The notes under the pieces were generated by a model. That model saw only the letters and a list, made by a program, of their open reading frames with translations. It ran no database searches and was not told where the DNA came from. Shown here in pieces: positions 8,104 to 16,418 of a DNA stretch of 64,000 bases; position 1 is the stretch's first letter, and the number at the start of each line of letters is the position of its first letter. This DNA is from a virus. Made by a program: the position numbers and the translations under genes. The stretch lies in the IMG/VR virus record IMGVR_UViG_3300046810_000100, positions 1-64,000 of that record; one strand, written 5' to 3'.

Positions 8104-10272
8104 TTACGGGTTTGGGGGAGTGGTGTCGTTGGTATCAACAACGCCTTGAACGCTAACACGCTGAACAGCCAGCTTGGTCAGCAGACCGTTGTCGCCCAGG
8201 AACTCACGCGCATCTTCGATGATCAGCGAGCCGATGATCGGGTTCAGCGGCCAGTGACGGAAGGTCGGCAGGGTCATTACGACACCGAAGTCCTGTTGGT
8301 CACGAGTCACGTTACCTTGAACGAGGATGTTCTCTTTCGAGACATTCACGCCGATGCCGCCCAGCGGGTTGATGAACTCGTTGGTGGAGTTGTTCTTCGG
8401 CACGATCAGGATTTGCCCGATCTGGCTGTCGAAGTTGGTCTCAACCACTTTCATCGGCACGGTAGGGCCGAGGCTACGAGCATCGCCCGAACGCATCAGG
8501 AAGCGGCTCAAGTTCTGGTGAACCACGACGGTCCATTCGATCTTGTCAGTACCGCCGTATTCAGCGATAGCCGCCAGGCCGGACTTGGTGTTCAGCGCGG
8601 AGGTGATGTCGCTGATTTCGTTCAGGAACACAGCAGAGACGTTGTCGAACACGTCCATCGAGTCCATGGACGACACGCGGTCGGCCAGCTTGATGCTGCG
8701 GTTGACAGCAGCCGCGGTAACGTAGTGCTGACCTGGCAGCACGTTGGAACCTTGGTTGTTGCCGACAACTGGAGCGCCGTCGATCGAAGTGATGTACTTC
8801 AAGTGTTCCTGAGCGACGTCGAACGCCTTCTTGGAGCACTGGTTGTTGATCGCGATCGACATCTGCTGGATGGCGAAGTCCAGGGAACCCTGGTTAACGT
8901 CGTCAGCAGAGATTGGGTACTTCACCGACACCGGGCTGTTGCGACGAACGCTCAGACGCTTGTTGGCGTCGAAGACTTCGATGCGGTAGCCGAAGTTGCC
9001 ACGGCTGGTGTTGGACACGTTGAAGCCAGCGTCCAGACCAACTACAGCGCCTTCAGTCATGCTGCGGATCAGAGCTTTCTGAGTGCTGTCAGCGCGAGCA
9101 ACGGAGATGGTGTTGCCGGTAGCGATTTCGCGCAGGGAATGCACGGTCGCTTGGCCGGAAGCAAGACGCAGCTCGTTGGTTTGACGCTGGTAGTTACCGC
9201 TCAGGCTGATGTTCAGCAGAGGCTCGTAACCGGCAGTCTTGAACGATGCGAACAGAGTTTCGCCGATAGCAGCGCCGTCTTTGTTCTGAACCGAGAAGCC
9301 TGGCAGGTCGCGCATGTGCATGTTGATTGCACGGTCGTCGGACGACTGACCTTGGGAGGTCGGACCGAAGGTGTTGTTCGACATCGACTTGGTGTTGACG
9401 AAGAACTTGCCGGCGGTGGCGCCGAGTTTCAGGGTGACAGCTACCGACTTGATGGTGATCGAGTTGCTTTCGATCTCGTCAGTCGAAGTCCAGGCGCGCT
9501 GGCCAGGAGCTTGGCACAGACCCAGCAGGTTTGGCACGGTGCCAGGAACCTTCAGGTACTGAGTGGCGTGCGAGCTACGGCCGTAGGCGTCAGCCTCAGG
9601 GTAGGTAGCGGTGGTCGGCGCGATCAGGGTGTCGTCGACGAAGAACAGACGGGTGTCGTCCTGAGCGTCGTCCGGGTAAACCGGGAACAGGTCCAGGACT
9701 TCGTCCTTGAACATTTCGCCGGTACGCAGCAGGCCGAAGATCGGGCGCAGTTCGGAAGCCGACTGCCAGGCGCTGTTGCCGTAGGCGTAGCTACCGATAC
9801 CAGCGGCACGAACAACCAGGTTTGCACCTTCGTCTTCGTAACGCACGGTGATGGTGGAGAACAGAGCTTCGGCCGCTTCGGTCTGCAGGTGAGACTGAGC
9901 GTTCAGAGTCAGGTTGGCCGCTTTGATGTCGGTCTCGCTGCCCTTGAAGTTCTGCATGGAGAAGCCTTCGTTACCAGCAACGCTGGCGAGGGCTTTACCG
10001 GCTTCTTCGAAAACCTGCATTTCGGCGGAAGGGATGCCTTCACGACCCAGCGATGCGGCGAACGCGTCGTAGGTCTTGCCGGTGACCTTGCCCATCAGGG
10101 TGGTCAGTTGCTGGCTTTCCATCCCGGCAACACCGCCGAGACCTTGTTGGAACGATTCGAACGACTCAGCCCCAACGACGGAGTTGAGCTTTTGGGAACC
10201 CAGGGCTTGCTTGACGGCGTGGAAGAGGTTACCGGTATTCTTCAGCGCCGCATTGACTGTTTTAAAGGCCAT
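8104..10272 (-). CDS. Major capsid protein precursor (phiKZ gp120-like)
   Basis: 722 residues. phiKZ-group major capsid proteins are about this long and lose a long N-terminal propeptide to the prohead protease, which cuts after S/A/G-x-E. This protein has GAE (34-36), GME (50-52), GNE (100-102) and AAE (133-135). Cleavage after AAE would leave a mature chain beginning ALFSTITVRYEDEG, which is likely the mature capsid subunit. The C-terminal two thirds are beta-rich, as expected of the HK97 fold with insertions. Codon use is extremely biased to C/G endings, in line with the most abundant virion protein. The start has AAAGGA upstream. A TATTTTATG box and a 16-bp palindrome lie between it and the next gene. 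Confidence 0.88.
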   Translation of the reverse strand: MAFKTVNAALKNTGNLFHAVKQALGSQKLNSVVGAESFESFQQGLGGVAGMESQQLTTLMGKVTGKTYDAFAASLGREGIPSAEMQVFEEAGKALASVAGNEGFSMQNFKGSETDIKAANLTLNAQSHLQTEAAEALFSTITVRYEDEGANLVVRAAGIGSYAYGNSAWQSASELRPIFGLLRTGEMFKDEVLDLFPVYPDDAQDDTRLFFVDDTLIAPTTATYPEADAYGRSSHATQYLKVPGTVPNLLGLCQAPGQRAWTSTDEIESNSITIKSVAVTLKLGATAGKFFVNTKSMSNNTFGPTSQGQSSDDRAINMHMRDLPGFSVQNKDGAAIGETLFASFKTAGYEPLLNISLSGNYQRQTNELRLASGQATVHSLREIATGNTISVARADSTQKALIRSMTEGAVVGLDAGFNVSNTSRGNFGYRIEVFDANKRLSVRRNSPVSVKYPISADDVNQGSLDFAIQQMSIAINNQCSKKAFDVAQEHLKYITSIDGAPVVGNNQGSNVLPGQHYVTAAAVNRSIKLADRVSSMDSMDVFDNVSAVFLNEISDITSALNTKSGLAAIAEYGGTDKIEWTVVVHQNLSRFLMRSGDARSLGPTVPMKVVETNFDSQIGQILIVPKNNSTNEFINPLGGIGVNVSKENILVQGNVTRDQQDFGVVMTLPTFRHWPLNPIIGSLIIEDAREFLGDNGLLTKLAVQRVSVQGVVDTNDTTPPNP

Positions 10273-10298
10273 GACTCAAATCCTTTACTGAGGATGTT

Positions 10299-10314
10299 AA
10301 CAAATATATTTGTT
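10299..10314. promoter_or_regulatory. 16-bp perfect palindrome in capsid leader
   Basis: AACAAATA followed by its exact reverse complement TATTTGTT. It lies between the promoter-like box (10333-10350) and the capsid start. An imperfect hairpin (TGTGTA/TACACA) sits just upstream of it. It may be an operator or a 5'-leader mRNA stabiliser. Confidence 0.55.
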
Positions 10315-10332
10315 TGTGTAAGTAGCGCTACA

Positions 10333-10350
10333 CATAAAATATAGTGGATT
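10333..10350 (-). promoter_or_regulatory. Candidate promoter of capsid gene (TATTTTATG box)
   Basis: The minus strand reads AATCCACTATATTTTATG. It keeps the early-box core CTATATT but ends TTTTATG, as do the sequences upstream of the head genes starting at 36217 and 39981. phiKZ late promoters are reported to carry a TATG-like motif, so a late promoter is the best guess. Confidence 0.5.
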
Positions 10351-10897
10351 AAGGGTTTTCAATACTAACCAGTTTGTAAACCTCTGCCAGAGTGAATTCA
10401 CCCAGGTTAGGTTTTGGGATTTTGCCGTTGTGAGATTCCATGTATCCCACCTTGGCAAAAACTGTTTCTAGCAATGCGCCAGAGAATGTTTGTGCTTCCA
10501 GTGAGTCCCAGCCGGGTACTTTAGAAGCGTCTTCCCCATTAAATAGAACAATGAGGGTATTCATGCCCGCGTCGAGACAAGCAAAGCTCTTCGTGGACTT
10601 GTAAATCTGGGTTAACGTTTCACTGTCAATGTCATTGAATGAACGCTCAACCATTCCGCCGTTGTAACCTTCCCCGAACAAATGTTTCGGGTCGAGAAGC
10701 GGAACGCCCATCTGTTGAGCAACGACATACTGGAACTTCAGGATGTGCGCTATCTCAGAGAATGTTACTTTCTGATGATATGATGCGAGTTTGGAAACAT
10801 CGCTGAACGGAATAGCTTGACTGACCAGCACGTCGCGCATGGAGCTGGTCAAGAACAAAACACGAAAGGACTTCCCTTGCGGGGTCTTAAGAATCAT
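10349..10897 (-). CDS. Hypothetical protein divergent from the replicative helicase
   Basis: 182 residues, not recognised. It starts MILKTPQGKSFRVLFLTSSM and has alternating short strands and helices, without a signal peptide, membrane helix or metal motif. It is divergently arranged with the DnaB-like helicase gene, only 23 bases apart, and both genes use the same palindromic CTCCTAGGAG as ribosome-binding site. Downstream is the capsid promoter region with no hairpin before it, so its transcript may run into the capsid gene. A small head or replication accessory role is possible; nothing in the sequence decides. Confidence 0.75.
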   Translation of the reverse strand: MILKTPQGKSFRVLFLTSSMRDVLVSQAIPFSDVSKLASYHQKVTFSEIAHILKFQYVVAQQMGVPLLDPKHLFGEGYNGGMVERSFNDIDSETLTQIYKSTKSFACLDAGMNTLIVLFNGEDASKVPGWDSLEAQTFSGALLETVFAKVGYMESHNGKIPKPNLGEFTLAEVYKLVSIENP

Positions 10898-10903
10898 TTT
10901 CAG

Positions 10904-10913
10904 CTCCTAGGAG
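10904..10913. promoter_or_regulatory. Palindromic Shine-Dalgarno shared by two divergent genes
   Basis: CTCCTAGGAG is its own reverse complement. Read on plus, GGAG is 7 bases before the ATG at 10921; read on minus, GGAG is 6 bases before the ATG at 10897. One 10-bp site therefore serves both genes in opposite directions. Confidence 0.8.
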
Positions 10914-10920
10914 TATCCTA

Positions 10921-12453
10921 ATGAACGATTTATTGGTACTGGTTAAGATTTTGTCTGCCCTTTATCAGGCCAAGAAACTTAAGGACACGAATCTCATCAC
11001 GGAATTGGTAGACACCCTTAACGAGTTGCCAGCTCCGAACGCAGATGTGTTCACGCAAGATAAGGGTATTCGCGATAGCATCAAAGCGACTATCCATTGG
11101 CTGCTGAAGCAGCCGGAAGACGAACCTGTCATAAAATCATTGTTGATGCAACGTGTCAACATGTTTGCGAAGAGTGACGAGGGTTTACGTGACACTATCT
11201 CTGCCGGTTTGGAAGACCTCGAATCGGAAGAGATGACCCGCAAGATTGTCTATCAACACATCACAGAGATCCGCCTGAACTCTGAGGGTGAAGACTTTGC
11301 CAAGCGGTTCAAGAAGTCATTGAAGGATTTCTACTTCAAGGACATTGGCGAAATGGAGATGGCCGACTGGTCTAACCTCGCCGACTTGATCAACGAACAG
11401 ATGGCTACTGTTTCGGAAGAACGCCAGAGTGAGATTGTTCACACTGTTACTTCCGAGACACCTGAGTCCTTCCATGAAGTCATTGAGATGGCTCAGAAGG
11501 AAAACAGCGTTGAAGGTATCATCAAGTCTCCGCTGCAAGGTTTGAACGAAGCACTGGAACCTGATGGTGGTTTCCGTCGTAGCAAGTTCTATCTGGTTAA
11601 CGCCCTGACCAACCGTGGTAAGTCTCTCACCATGGGCCACCTTACTGCTGGTGTAGGTTTGTACAACAAGCCTCTGCTGCGTAACAAGGCGAAGATTGCA
11701 ACGATCCTGATGGAGTCTGCAGAAGACACGATGGATCTGATCATCATGCGGATGTACAAGCTGGCGGTAATGGCCAAGCATGACATGGCGGGTGACTTCC
11801 AGACTGCTGATAAAGAAAACATTGTTGAGACCATTGTTCGTTGCTTTAAAGACAATGGCTGGTACTTGATCATTAACCAGATCGAATCGAGTAAGGATAC
11901 TGCTGCGGCAATGTTCGCTCGTGTTCGTCGTCTGGAAATGAAAGGCCACGAAATCATTTGGTACGCATACGACTACTGTGGTCTGCAAAACATTGACAAG
12001 ATTCCTGGAGAAACAAAATCCGATAAGCTGCAATTGCACTTCCGGAAGATCAGGGCTTTCATTATTGCTCGCGGTATTTGCTTTGTTACGCCTCATCAGC
12101 TGTCCCCAGCTGCGAAGATGAAGTTGCAAGAGTCTGATGAAGAGTCAGAAGTTTACTTTGCTCGTGAAGTTGCTGGTAAGTCCTTGACGGAGACCTCTAC
12201 CAAGATTACTAACGAAGTGGATGTGGAGATTACCATTCACGTTGCCAAGACTTCTTACAAGAACTACTTCACCTATTGCGTAGGTAAACAGCGTGGGGAA
12301 GGCTGTGCACCTGAGAAACGTTTTGGTATCTACGACCTCGATCCTGACAAAGGCTTGGTACACGATATCGGCAAGAAACCTGCTTACCGCCGTAGTTTGA
12401 CACAACGCCTCGACGACAATGGACAAATGGTAGCTGACTGGGATCATCTCTAA
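10921..12453 (+). CDS. DnaB-like replicative DNA helicase
   Basis: 510 residues. RecA-fold core of the SF4 (DnaB) helicases: a P-loop at residues 228-235 (ALTNRGKS, with Ala in place of the usual first Gly), the catalytic-Glu strand near residue 265 (TILMES) and a Walker B strand ending at Asp 351 (IIWYAYDYCG). A helical N-terminal 200 residues would form the collar. DnaB-family helicases encircle the lagging strand at the replication fork and hydrolyse NTP. The gene stands alone on plus, divergent from the 10349 gene by 23 bases, and ends in a long hairpin. The Ala variant of the P-loop is the only unusual feature. Family call firm; hexameric replicative role inferred. Confidence 0.85.
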   Translation: MNDLLVLVKILSALYQAKKLKDTNLITELVDTLNELPAPNADVFTQDKGIRDSIKATIHWLLKQPEDEPVIKSLLMQRVNMFAKSDEGLRDTISAGLEDLESEEMTRKIVYQHITEIRLNSEGEDFAKRFKKSLKDFYFKDIGEMEMADWSNLADLINEQMATVSEERQSEIVHTVTSETPESFHEVIEMAQKENSVEGIIKSPLQGLNEALEPDGGFRRSKFYLVNALTNRGKSLTMGHLTAGVGLYNKPLLRNKAKIATILMESAEDTMDLIIMRMYKLAVMAKHDMAGDFQTADKENIVETIVRCFKDNGWYLIINQIESSKDTAAAMFARVRRLEMKGHEIIWYAYDYCGLQNIDKIPGETKSDKLQLHFRKIRAFIIARGICFVTPHQLSPAAKMKLQESDEESEVYFAREVAGKSLTETSTKITNEVDVEITIHVAKTSYKNYFTYCVGKQRGEGCAPEKRFGIYDLDPDKGLVHDIGKKPAYRRSLTQRLDDNGQMVADWDHL

Positions 12454-12477
12454 AAGTGTAGTTAAACGTGAATAGTG

Positions 12478-12518
12478 TTAATACCCTCCTAGCCTTTGTA
12501 GGGCTAGGAGGGTATTAA
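12478..12518 (+). terminator. Long hairpin terminator with TATAGCCGG tail
   Basis: A 17-bp perfect stem (12478-12494 with 12502-12518) and 7-base loop. It has no U-tract; on plus the tail is TTATAGCCGGTACATG, matching the tails after the other plus-strand genes. Confidence 0.85.
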
Positions 12519-12556
12519 TTATAGCCGGTACATGCTGCAACCGCGTGTAAAGCGTT

Positions 12557-12736
12557 TTAAAGCGTTTTACGGTGTAACCCCTGACCAGCACACTTCTTTA
12601 CGACTGTTGTGCGTTTAGCAGGCGCTGGAGGCGGAGCAGGAGGTGGATCGAGTGGGCGTAATACCTTTACCTCTCGCCAATGGCTAGTAGGCTCCCCCAA
12701 ACACAGCAGCAGGATCTTCTTAATGAACGACAACAT
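12557..12736 (-). CDS. Small Pro-rich protein, 59 residues
   Basis: Found by reading the minus strand. It starts MLSFIKKILLLCLGEPT and continues to a proline-rich middle (DPPPAPPPAPAK) and a basic end (RTTVVKKC, HRKTL). The first 14 residues are hydrophobic with two lysines, resembling a membrane anchor or lipoprotein-like leader. AGGA lies about 7 bases before the ATG. It follows the 45-residue gene by 10 bases, so the two form a small operon. A direct repeat AAAGCGTTTT occurs twice in a row over its stop codon. Function unknown. Confidence 0.6.
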   Translation of the reverse strand: MLSFIKKILLLCLGEPTSHWREVKVLRPLDPPPAPPPAPAKRTTVVKKCAGQGLHRKTL

Positions 12737-12746
12737 TAGAACATCC

Positions 12747-12884
12747 TTAGATCACTGCGAGTGTCTGTTCAATCAAGCGATCGTGGTCAGCCTTCTGTAA
12801 AGCCATGCGCTCCGCGTCTTTTTCTTTCTTGACTGGTTTGGGAATAACTACTTTGAGTACTTTGATTGCTAAGCTATTTAACAT
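12747..12884 (-). CDS. Small basic protein, 45 residues
   Basis: The chain starts MLNSLAIKVLKVVIPKPVKK and ends IEQTLAVI. An amphipathic or hydrophobic N-terminal helix is followed by a highly charged helix (KKEKDAERMALQKADHDRL). AGGAAA is about 8 bases before the ATG. It is the first gene of a two-gene unit with the 59-residue protein. Not recognised; size, basic character and a helical N-terminus suggest a membrane-associated or host-interacting peptide, but that is inference. Confidence 0.6.
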   Translation of the reverse strand: MLNSLAIKVLKVVIPKPVKKEKDAERMALQKADHDRLIEQTLAVI

Positions 12885-12919
12885 ATCTAGTTTCCTGTAA
12901 GGCTAGAGCATAGAAGGAA

Positions 12920-12943
12920 CCTACCTCCCTAACGGAAGGTAGG
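12920..12943 (-). terminator. Hairpin terminator
   Basis: CCTACCT (12920-12926) pairs with AGGTAGG (12937-12943). On minus it is followed by TTCCTTCTATGCTC, again with TATG. It ends the minus-strand virion operon whose last gene stops at 13042. The rest of the 12944-13041 gap holds an AT-rich stretch and a run of nine C (12976-12984), with no gene seen. Confidence 0.65.
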
Positions 12944-13041
12944 GCTAGTTTATATTGAAAATATCTCCCACACATCCCCCCCCCTGCTTTCACAGAAGAG
13001 TATTCATTTCTGAACATAGGCATAGGGACATGACTGACGAA

Positions 13042-14382
13042 TTACTCGCCAGCCAGTTCTTCATCGCTTAGGAAGATGCCAATGGCCGAGTGTTCCCTGA
13101 ACACAGGTTGCCCTACGTTCTCAGTATCCATCTGCCACTCACAACGAATGTACTGAGTCGTTCCCTCCCGATACACCAGCTTGTCACTCCCACTCATGTA
13201 GTAGTAACGAACAGGCATAGCAGGAACAATCAAAGAACTGTCAGAGTTATGCCAAGCAACCTGAATCGAGTTACCGTCGTTCTTAGCATTCTGCGTTAGC
13301 ATCTTGCAGATGTTGTTGGTAGGCGTCCCGTGGAAAGGAACCATCTCTTCCCCACTGGCTCGCTTAGCCGTTTGATATTCCGACAAAGAGTCTTGACGTG
13401 TAGTAACTGCCTGACCCTTGTTGTAGTACCGACCGGTTTCACCCATAACAGCATCAGAACTAATAACTCGTTTACCAGTACCAACGTTCTGACGTTTGAT
13501 GTCAGAACCGTCTTTCTGGCTACCCCCACCTGTCGACAGAACGGTTATAGCCTTCCCATCTTCGAAGTAGGAACGTTTCAAGGTAGGGATGACGTTCTCG
13601 GGCACCCGATAGATGTTAAGCACCTTAGGCGCCGTCTCATAGCGTCCTAGACGGTACAGTGGGTAAATCCACCACATACCTTTACGGTAGTACTGCCCAA
13701 GACCTGTCGAGTACACCCCGAACTCGTCATGCTCCTGCAACCAGCTCCCCAGTTTAACCAGAGGCACAGCAGGACCAATAGCCACATGGCTGAATGACCG
13801 TTCATTATCAACCGGTCGTTCGATGTCCACTCCCTTAAACGCATCCGCACCCGTTACGGTAACCTTAACCCCGTATTCGGTTAACTGCCCGTGCATTACG
13901 TCGTAGAGAGTAGGCATGAGCATGACGTCAGCCACCATTTCGTTCTTCAACAAAGCGAAGCCGGTCTCCAGCAACTGGAAAGTCACCGTCACCATGTTGA
14001 TGTCATCTTTGGTGCCCAGATCCGCTAACGAGGAGTTACCACCTTGTTGTTCAGGGTTGCCATCCCCCAGGGGTACACAACGATAACGTTTCATAACCTG
14101 TTTGAAGCCCACACGTTCGATCACCTCAATGTAGAGGTTGTCTTTGTGTGGCAATACGTCCCGCATGTAAACACCGGGTTGGATCTGCGCCTTGAGCCGA
14201 GCATCGTCACTGTTAGCGCCAGCAAAGTTACTCAACCGAGCAAACCCGTTAGGAACTAACAACGGGATCTGCTGGGTAGGAGTGATGATGTTGGCATCCA
14301 CATTGAACAAACGCTCCGTACCCGTTGCATCAATGGCATTGGCGTGCGCAATGATGTTGGCTATGGGCTTTGGAAGTTCCAT
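13042..14382 (-). CDS. Putative virion structural protein
   Basis: 446 residues, not recognised. Beta-rich with many aromatic residues and short loops (WWIYPLYRLGRYE, VRYYYMSGSDK), as in tail or baseplate proteins. It contains TGTE near residues 20-23, a possible prohead protease site, though not followed by G or S as in the inner-body proteins. It is the last gene of a tight operon (16402-17952, 15129-16418, 14386-15132, then this), 3 bases after the previous stop. The operon sits in the virion block near the inner-body genes, so a tail, collar or baseplate role is plausible. Confidence 0.7.
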   Translation of the reverse strand: MELPKPIANIIAHANAIDATGTERLFNVDANIITPTQQIPLLVPNGFARLSNFAGANSDDARLKAQIQPGVYMRDVLPHKDNLYIEVIERVGFKQVMKRYRCVPLGDGNPEQQGGNSSLADLGTKDDINMVTVTFQLLETGFALLKNEMVADVMLMPTLYDVMHGQLTEYGVKVTVTGADAFKGVDIERPVDNERSFSHVAIGPAVPLVKLGSWLQEHDEFGVYSTGLGQYYRKGMWWIYPLYRLGRYETAPKVLNIYRVPENVIPTLKRSYFEDGKAITVLSTGGGSQKDGSDIKRQNVGTGKRVISSDAVMGETGRYYNKGQAVTTRQDSLSEYQTAKRASGEEMVPFHGTPTNNICKMLTQNAKNDGNSIQVAWHNSDSSLIVPAMPVRYYYMSGSDKLVYREGTTQYIRCEWQMDTENVGQPVFREHSAIGIFLSDEELAGE

Positions 14383-14385
14383 GGG

Positions 14386-15132
14386 TTAATCCGCCTTGAA
14401 GATCCAGTCGTTGTTGTCTGGCAGAGTGTCAACACTCATGAGACTGTCCGACATTGGGGAAATGGCGGAAGGGTAGAAGTTACCCATGTTGACTGGACCG
14501 TGCTCGATGTTGTAATCGTTGATCTCAGCCCCTTCGAGGGTATCGATGTGACTGATGAAGCTGATCTCGGTCTCTCCCGGGCCAGACCCCATACGGGCGA
14601 TCTGAAACAGCATCCCCATGGTGGCCAAGCCCTGACCCATTAGTTTGCTGTCCTGTTTACCCGCTTGACGAATCGCTTCGTTAACCTTGAACGGTTTGAT
14701 CCTCTTGTACAACGGGAAGATCAGGAAAGCCAAGCTCTCCAGTTTACGTAGCTCCTCCCGTGGTGGGTAATCCCTTACCGCTTGAGCACGCATGAGCTCA
14801 CACCACAGGGCGATGTATTCCTGGATTGACTCGTAGATCTCAGTGACGACGTCTACAGCCTTGTTGAACCCCAAGTCTTCATGGGACGTGATGTTGTCCA
14901 TGATGTCCAACAGTTGCGGGATCTTCATCTTGCGCAGCTGTGGGTCGCCGTAGTAACCGTGGTCGTTAGCGAAGCCGGGTTGAGACAGCTCGTAACGTTC
15001 ACGGAGTTGTTCGGTCGACATCAGGGTCTTCGGGGCAATCCACACCGGGAACTGACGGTTGTTCAAAATGTTAAACAGTGTGAGGATCTTCTCCCGCACT
15101 GTTGTATAACGGGTGGGCAGCATTTGGCTCAT
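14386..15132 (-). CDS. Putative virion structural protein
   Basis: 248 residues, mainly helical, not recognised. It starts MSQMLPTRYTTVREKILTL. Its ATG overlaps the stop of the 15129-16418 gene (ATGA), so translation is coupled. It has no catalytic or membrane motif. By operon position it is likely a tail or connector component. The phiKZ group has many virion proteins with no relatives elsewhere, and this is probably one. Confidence 0.7.
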   Translation of the reverse strand: MSQMLPTRYTTVREKILTLFNILNNRQFPVWIAPKTLMSTEQLRERYELSQPGFANDHGYYGDPQLRKMKIPQLLDIMDNITSHEDLGFNKAVDVVTEIYESIQEYIALWCELMRAQAVRDYPPREELRKLESLAFLIFPLYKRIKPFKVNEAIRQAGKQDSKLMGQGLATMGMLFQIARMGSGPGETEISFISHIDTLEGAEINDYNIEHGPVNMGNFYPSAISPMSDSLMSVDTLPDNNDWIFKAD

Positions 15133-16418
15133 AGTGGGGATCCGAGTTTACGGCTGATCTGAATCAAGAGGATCAAGATCGCACCGTAGTAAAGTTGTTG
15201 CCACTTCTCCAAAGAGAAATAGGTTTCACAATATGTCAGGAGCCGCTGGCGATCCACCAACTTGTTCTTCAGGACGTCCACCACGATACGCTCGAACTCT
15301 GTCTGTGGAACCCCTGTGTAGAACTCAGGAGAGAACAGATAGGCTACCTTGTGCTCCGGAGAGGTGTGCAAGATAGGGAAGCCGTCGTAGTTGAAGTACA
15401 TGTTGAGTTGCTGGTAGTTATCGGGATCGGTTGCTACAAACCAATCGAACTTGCTGGAACGCAGGTTACCGTACGTCCGGGTGTTGATCAGACGGTTGGT
15501 AGCGATGATCACCGCGTCGTTGTTCTTGCATTGAGGTAGGAGGTTGAAATCACCCCGCATCAATACTTCCCAGATGTTGATGGTGCCATACGAACCATAC
15601 TCACGACCGCCGTACTGCGTGGAGAACGTAGCGATCGGAGGATAGCTGTTACGTAGATCCGGTTCGATTACCGCCGACAGGAACTTCACCAGATACTGGT
15701 CGTAGATCTTGCGACCCACGTCATCTTCCCAAGCGATGGTTCGCTCGGCATTCCAGTAGAAGGTGTTCATGATCGAGTTGGCAATCGTCAACCGCCAGTT
15801 GAACAGTTTCTCTGCCGTATCGAACTCGGCAGGAGTCACTACGGAGATACCACCGTGCAGTGCAGAGTCCTTAGCGTACACGAACTCATCAACAACACGA
15901 CTGTTCAGCTTGGCGAAGATATCCTCCGTCAGGATGCACAGGATTTCGCACGTGCACAGGTAAACCTTGTTCGACGTGTTGTTACGGATCTCTGGCTGTT
16001 CCTTGATGTGACCGAGACCAGCACGACCTTCACCGATATCAACAATGAACACGTCCCAACGCACAGGAGTGAGGTCGAAAGCCAACCACATCTCGAACGT
16101 ATTGGAACTCTGACCAGTGAGGGGATCGAAGTTAAAGGAACCACTCCCATCCATCTTGCCGATCATTTGCTTGATGCGTTGATAGCTCTGGTACGTCGGA
16201 GCATTATCAGGAGCGAACGAAGCGGGTTCTTCATCAGGGCCGAGGAACTGACGGTAGTACTCCAGCAGACGTGGAATACCAGTAACCATCGTCAGCAGCG
16301 ACGTCTCAGGCTGATAAGAAGAATCAACGATGGTGTGCTTGTACGTGTTGCTGTAAATCTTGGGGCGTTCTGGTTCTGGAGGAACGTCTTGCCCCAACGG
16401 GTTAATTGCGAATGACAT
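15129..16418 (-). CDS. Putative virion structural protein
   Basis: 429 residues, not recognised. It starts MSFAINPLGQDVPPEPERPK with a proline-rich arm, then a mixed domain. The C-terminus is hydrophobic and basic (LYYGAILILLIQISRKLG) and may be a buried or membrane-facing helix. The start overlaps the previous gene by 17 bases and the stop overlaps the next start, showing a tightly coupled operon. The hydrophobic C-terminal helix is unusual for a soluble tail protein. Function unknown. Confidence 0.7.
   Translation of the reverse strand: MSFAINPLGQDVPPEPERPKIYSNTYKHTIVDSSYQPETSLLTMVTGIPRLLEYYRQFLGPDEEPASFAPDNAPTYQSYQRIKQMIGKMDGSGSFNFDPLTGQSSNTFEMWLAFDLTPVRWDVFIVDIGEGRAGLGHIKEQPEIRNNTSNKVYLCTCEILCILTEDIFAKLNSRVVDEFVYAKDSALHGGISVVTPAEFDTAEKLFNWRLTIANSIMNTFYWNAERTIAWEDDVGRKIYDQYLVKFLSAVIEPDLRNSYPPIATFSTQYGGREYGSYGTINIWEVLMRGDFNLLPQCKNNDAVIIATNRLINTRTYGNLRSSKFDWFVATDPDNYQQLNMYFNYDGFPILHTSPEHKVAYLFSPEFYTGVPQTEFERIVVDVLKNKLVDRQRLLTYCETYFSLEKWQQLYYGAILILLIQISRKLGSPL

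Noticed and set aside
8071-10344. A 757-codon plus-strand open frame opposite the capsid gene
   Set aside because: It is a shadow: the capsid gene's strong C/G third-position bias keeps the opposite frame open. The predicted peptide is rich in His, Val, Gly and Arg without domains, and no ribosome site precedes it.
12976-12984. A run of nine C as a functional element
   Set aside because: It is short, not repeated elsewhere and may be a sequencing or replication slippage product; no gene or hairpin depends on it.
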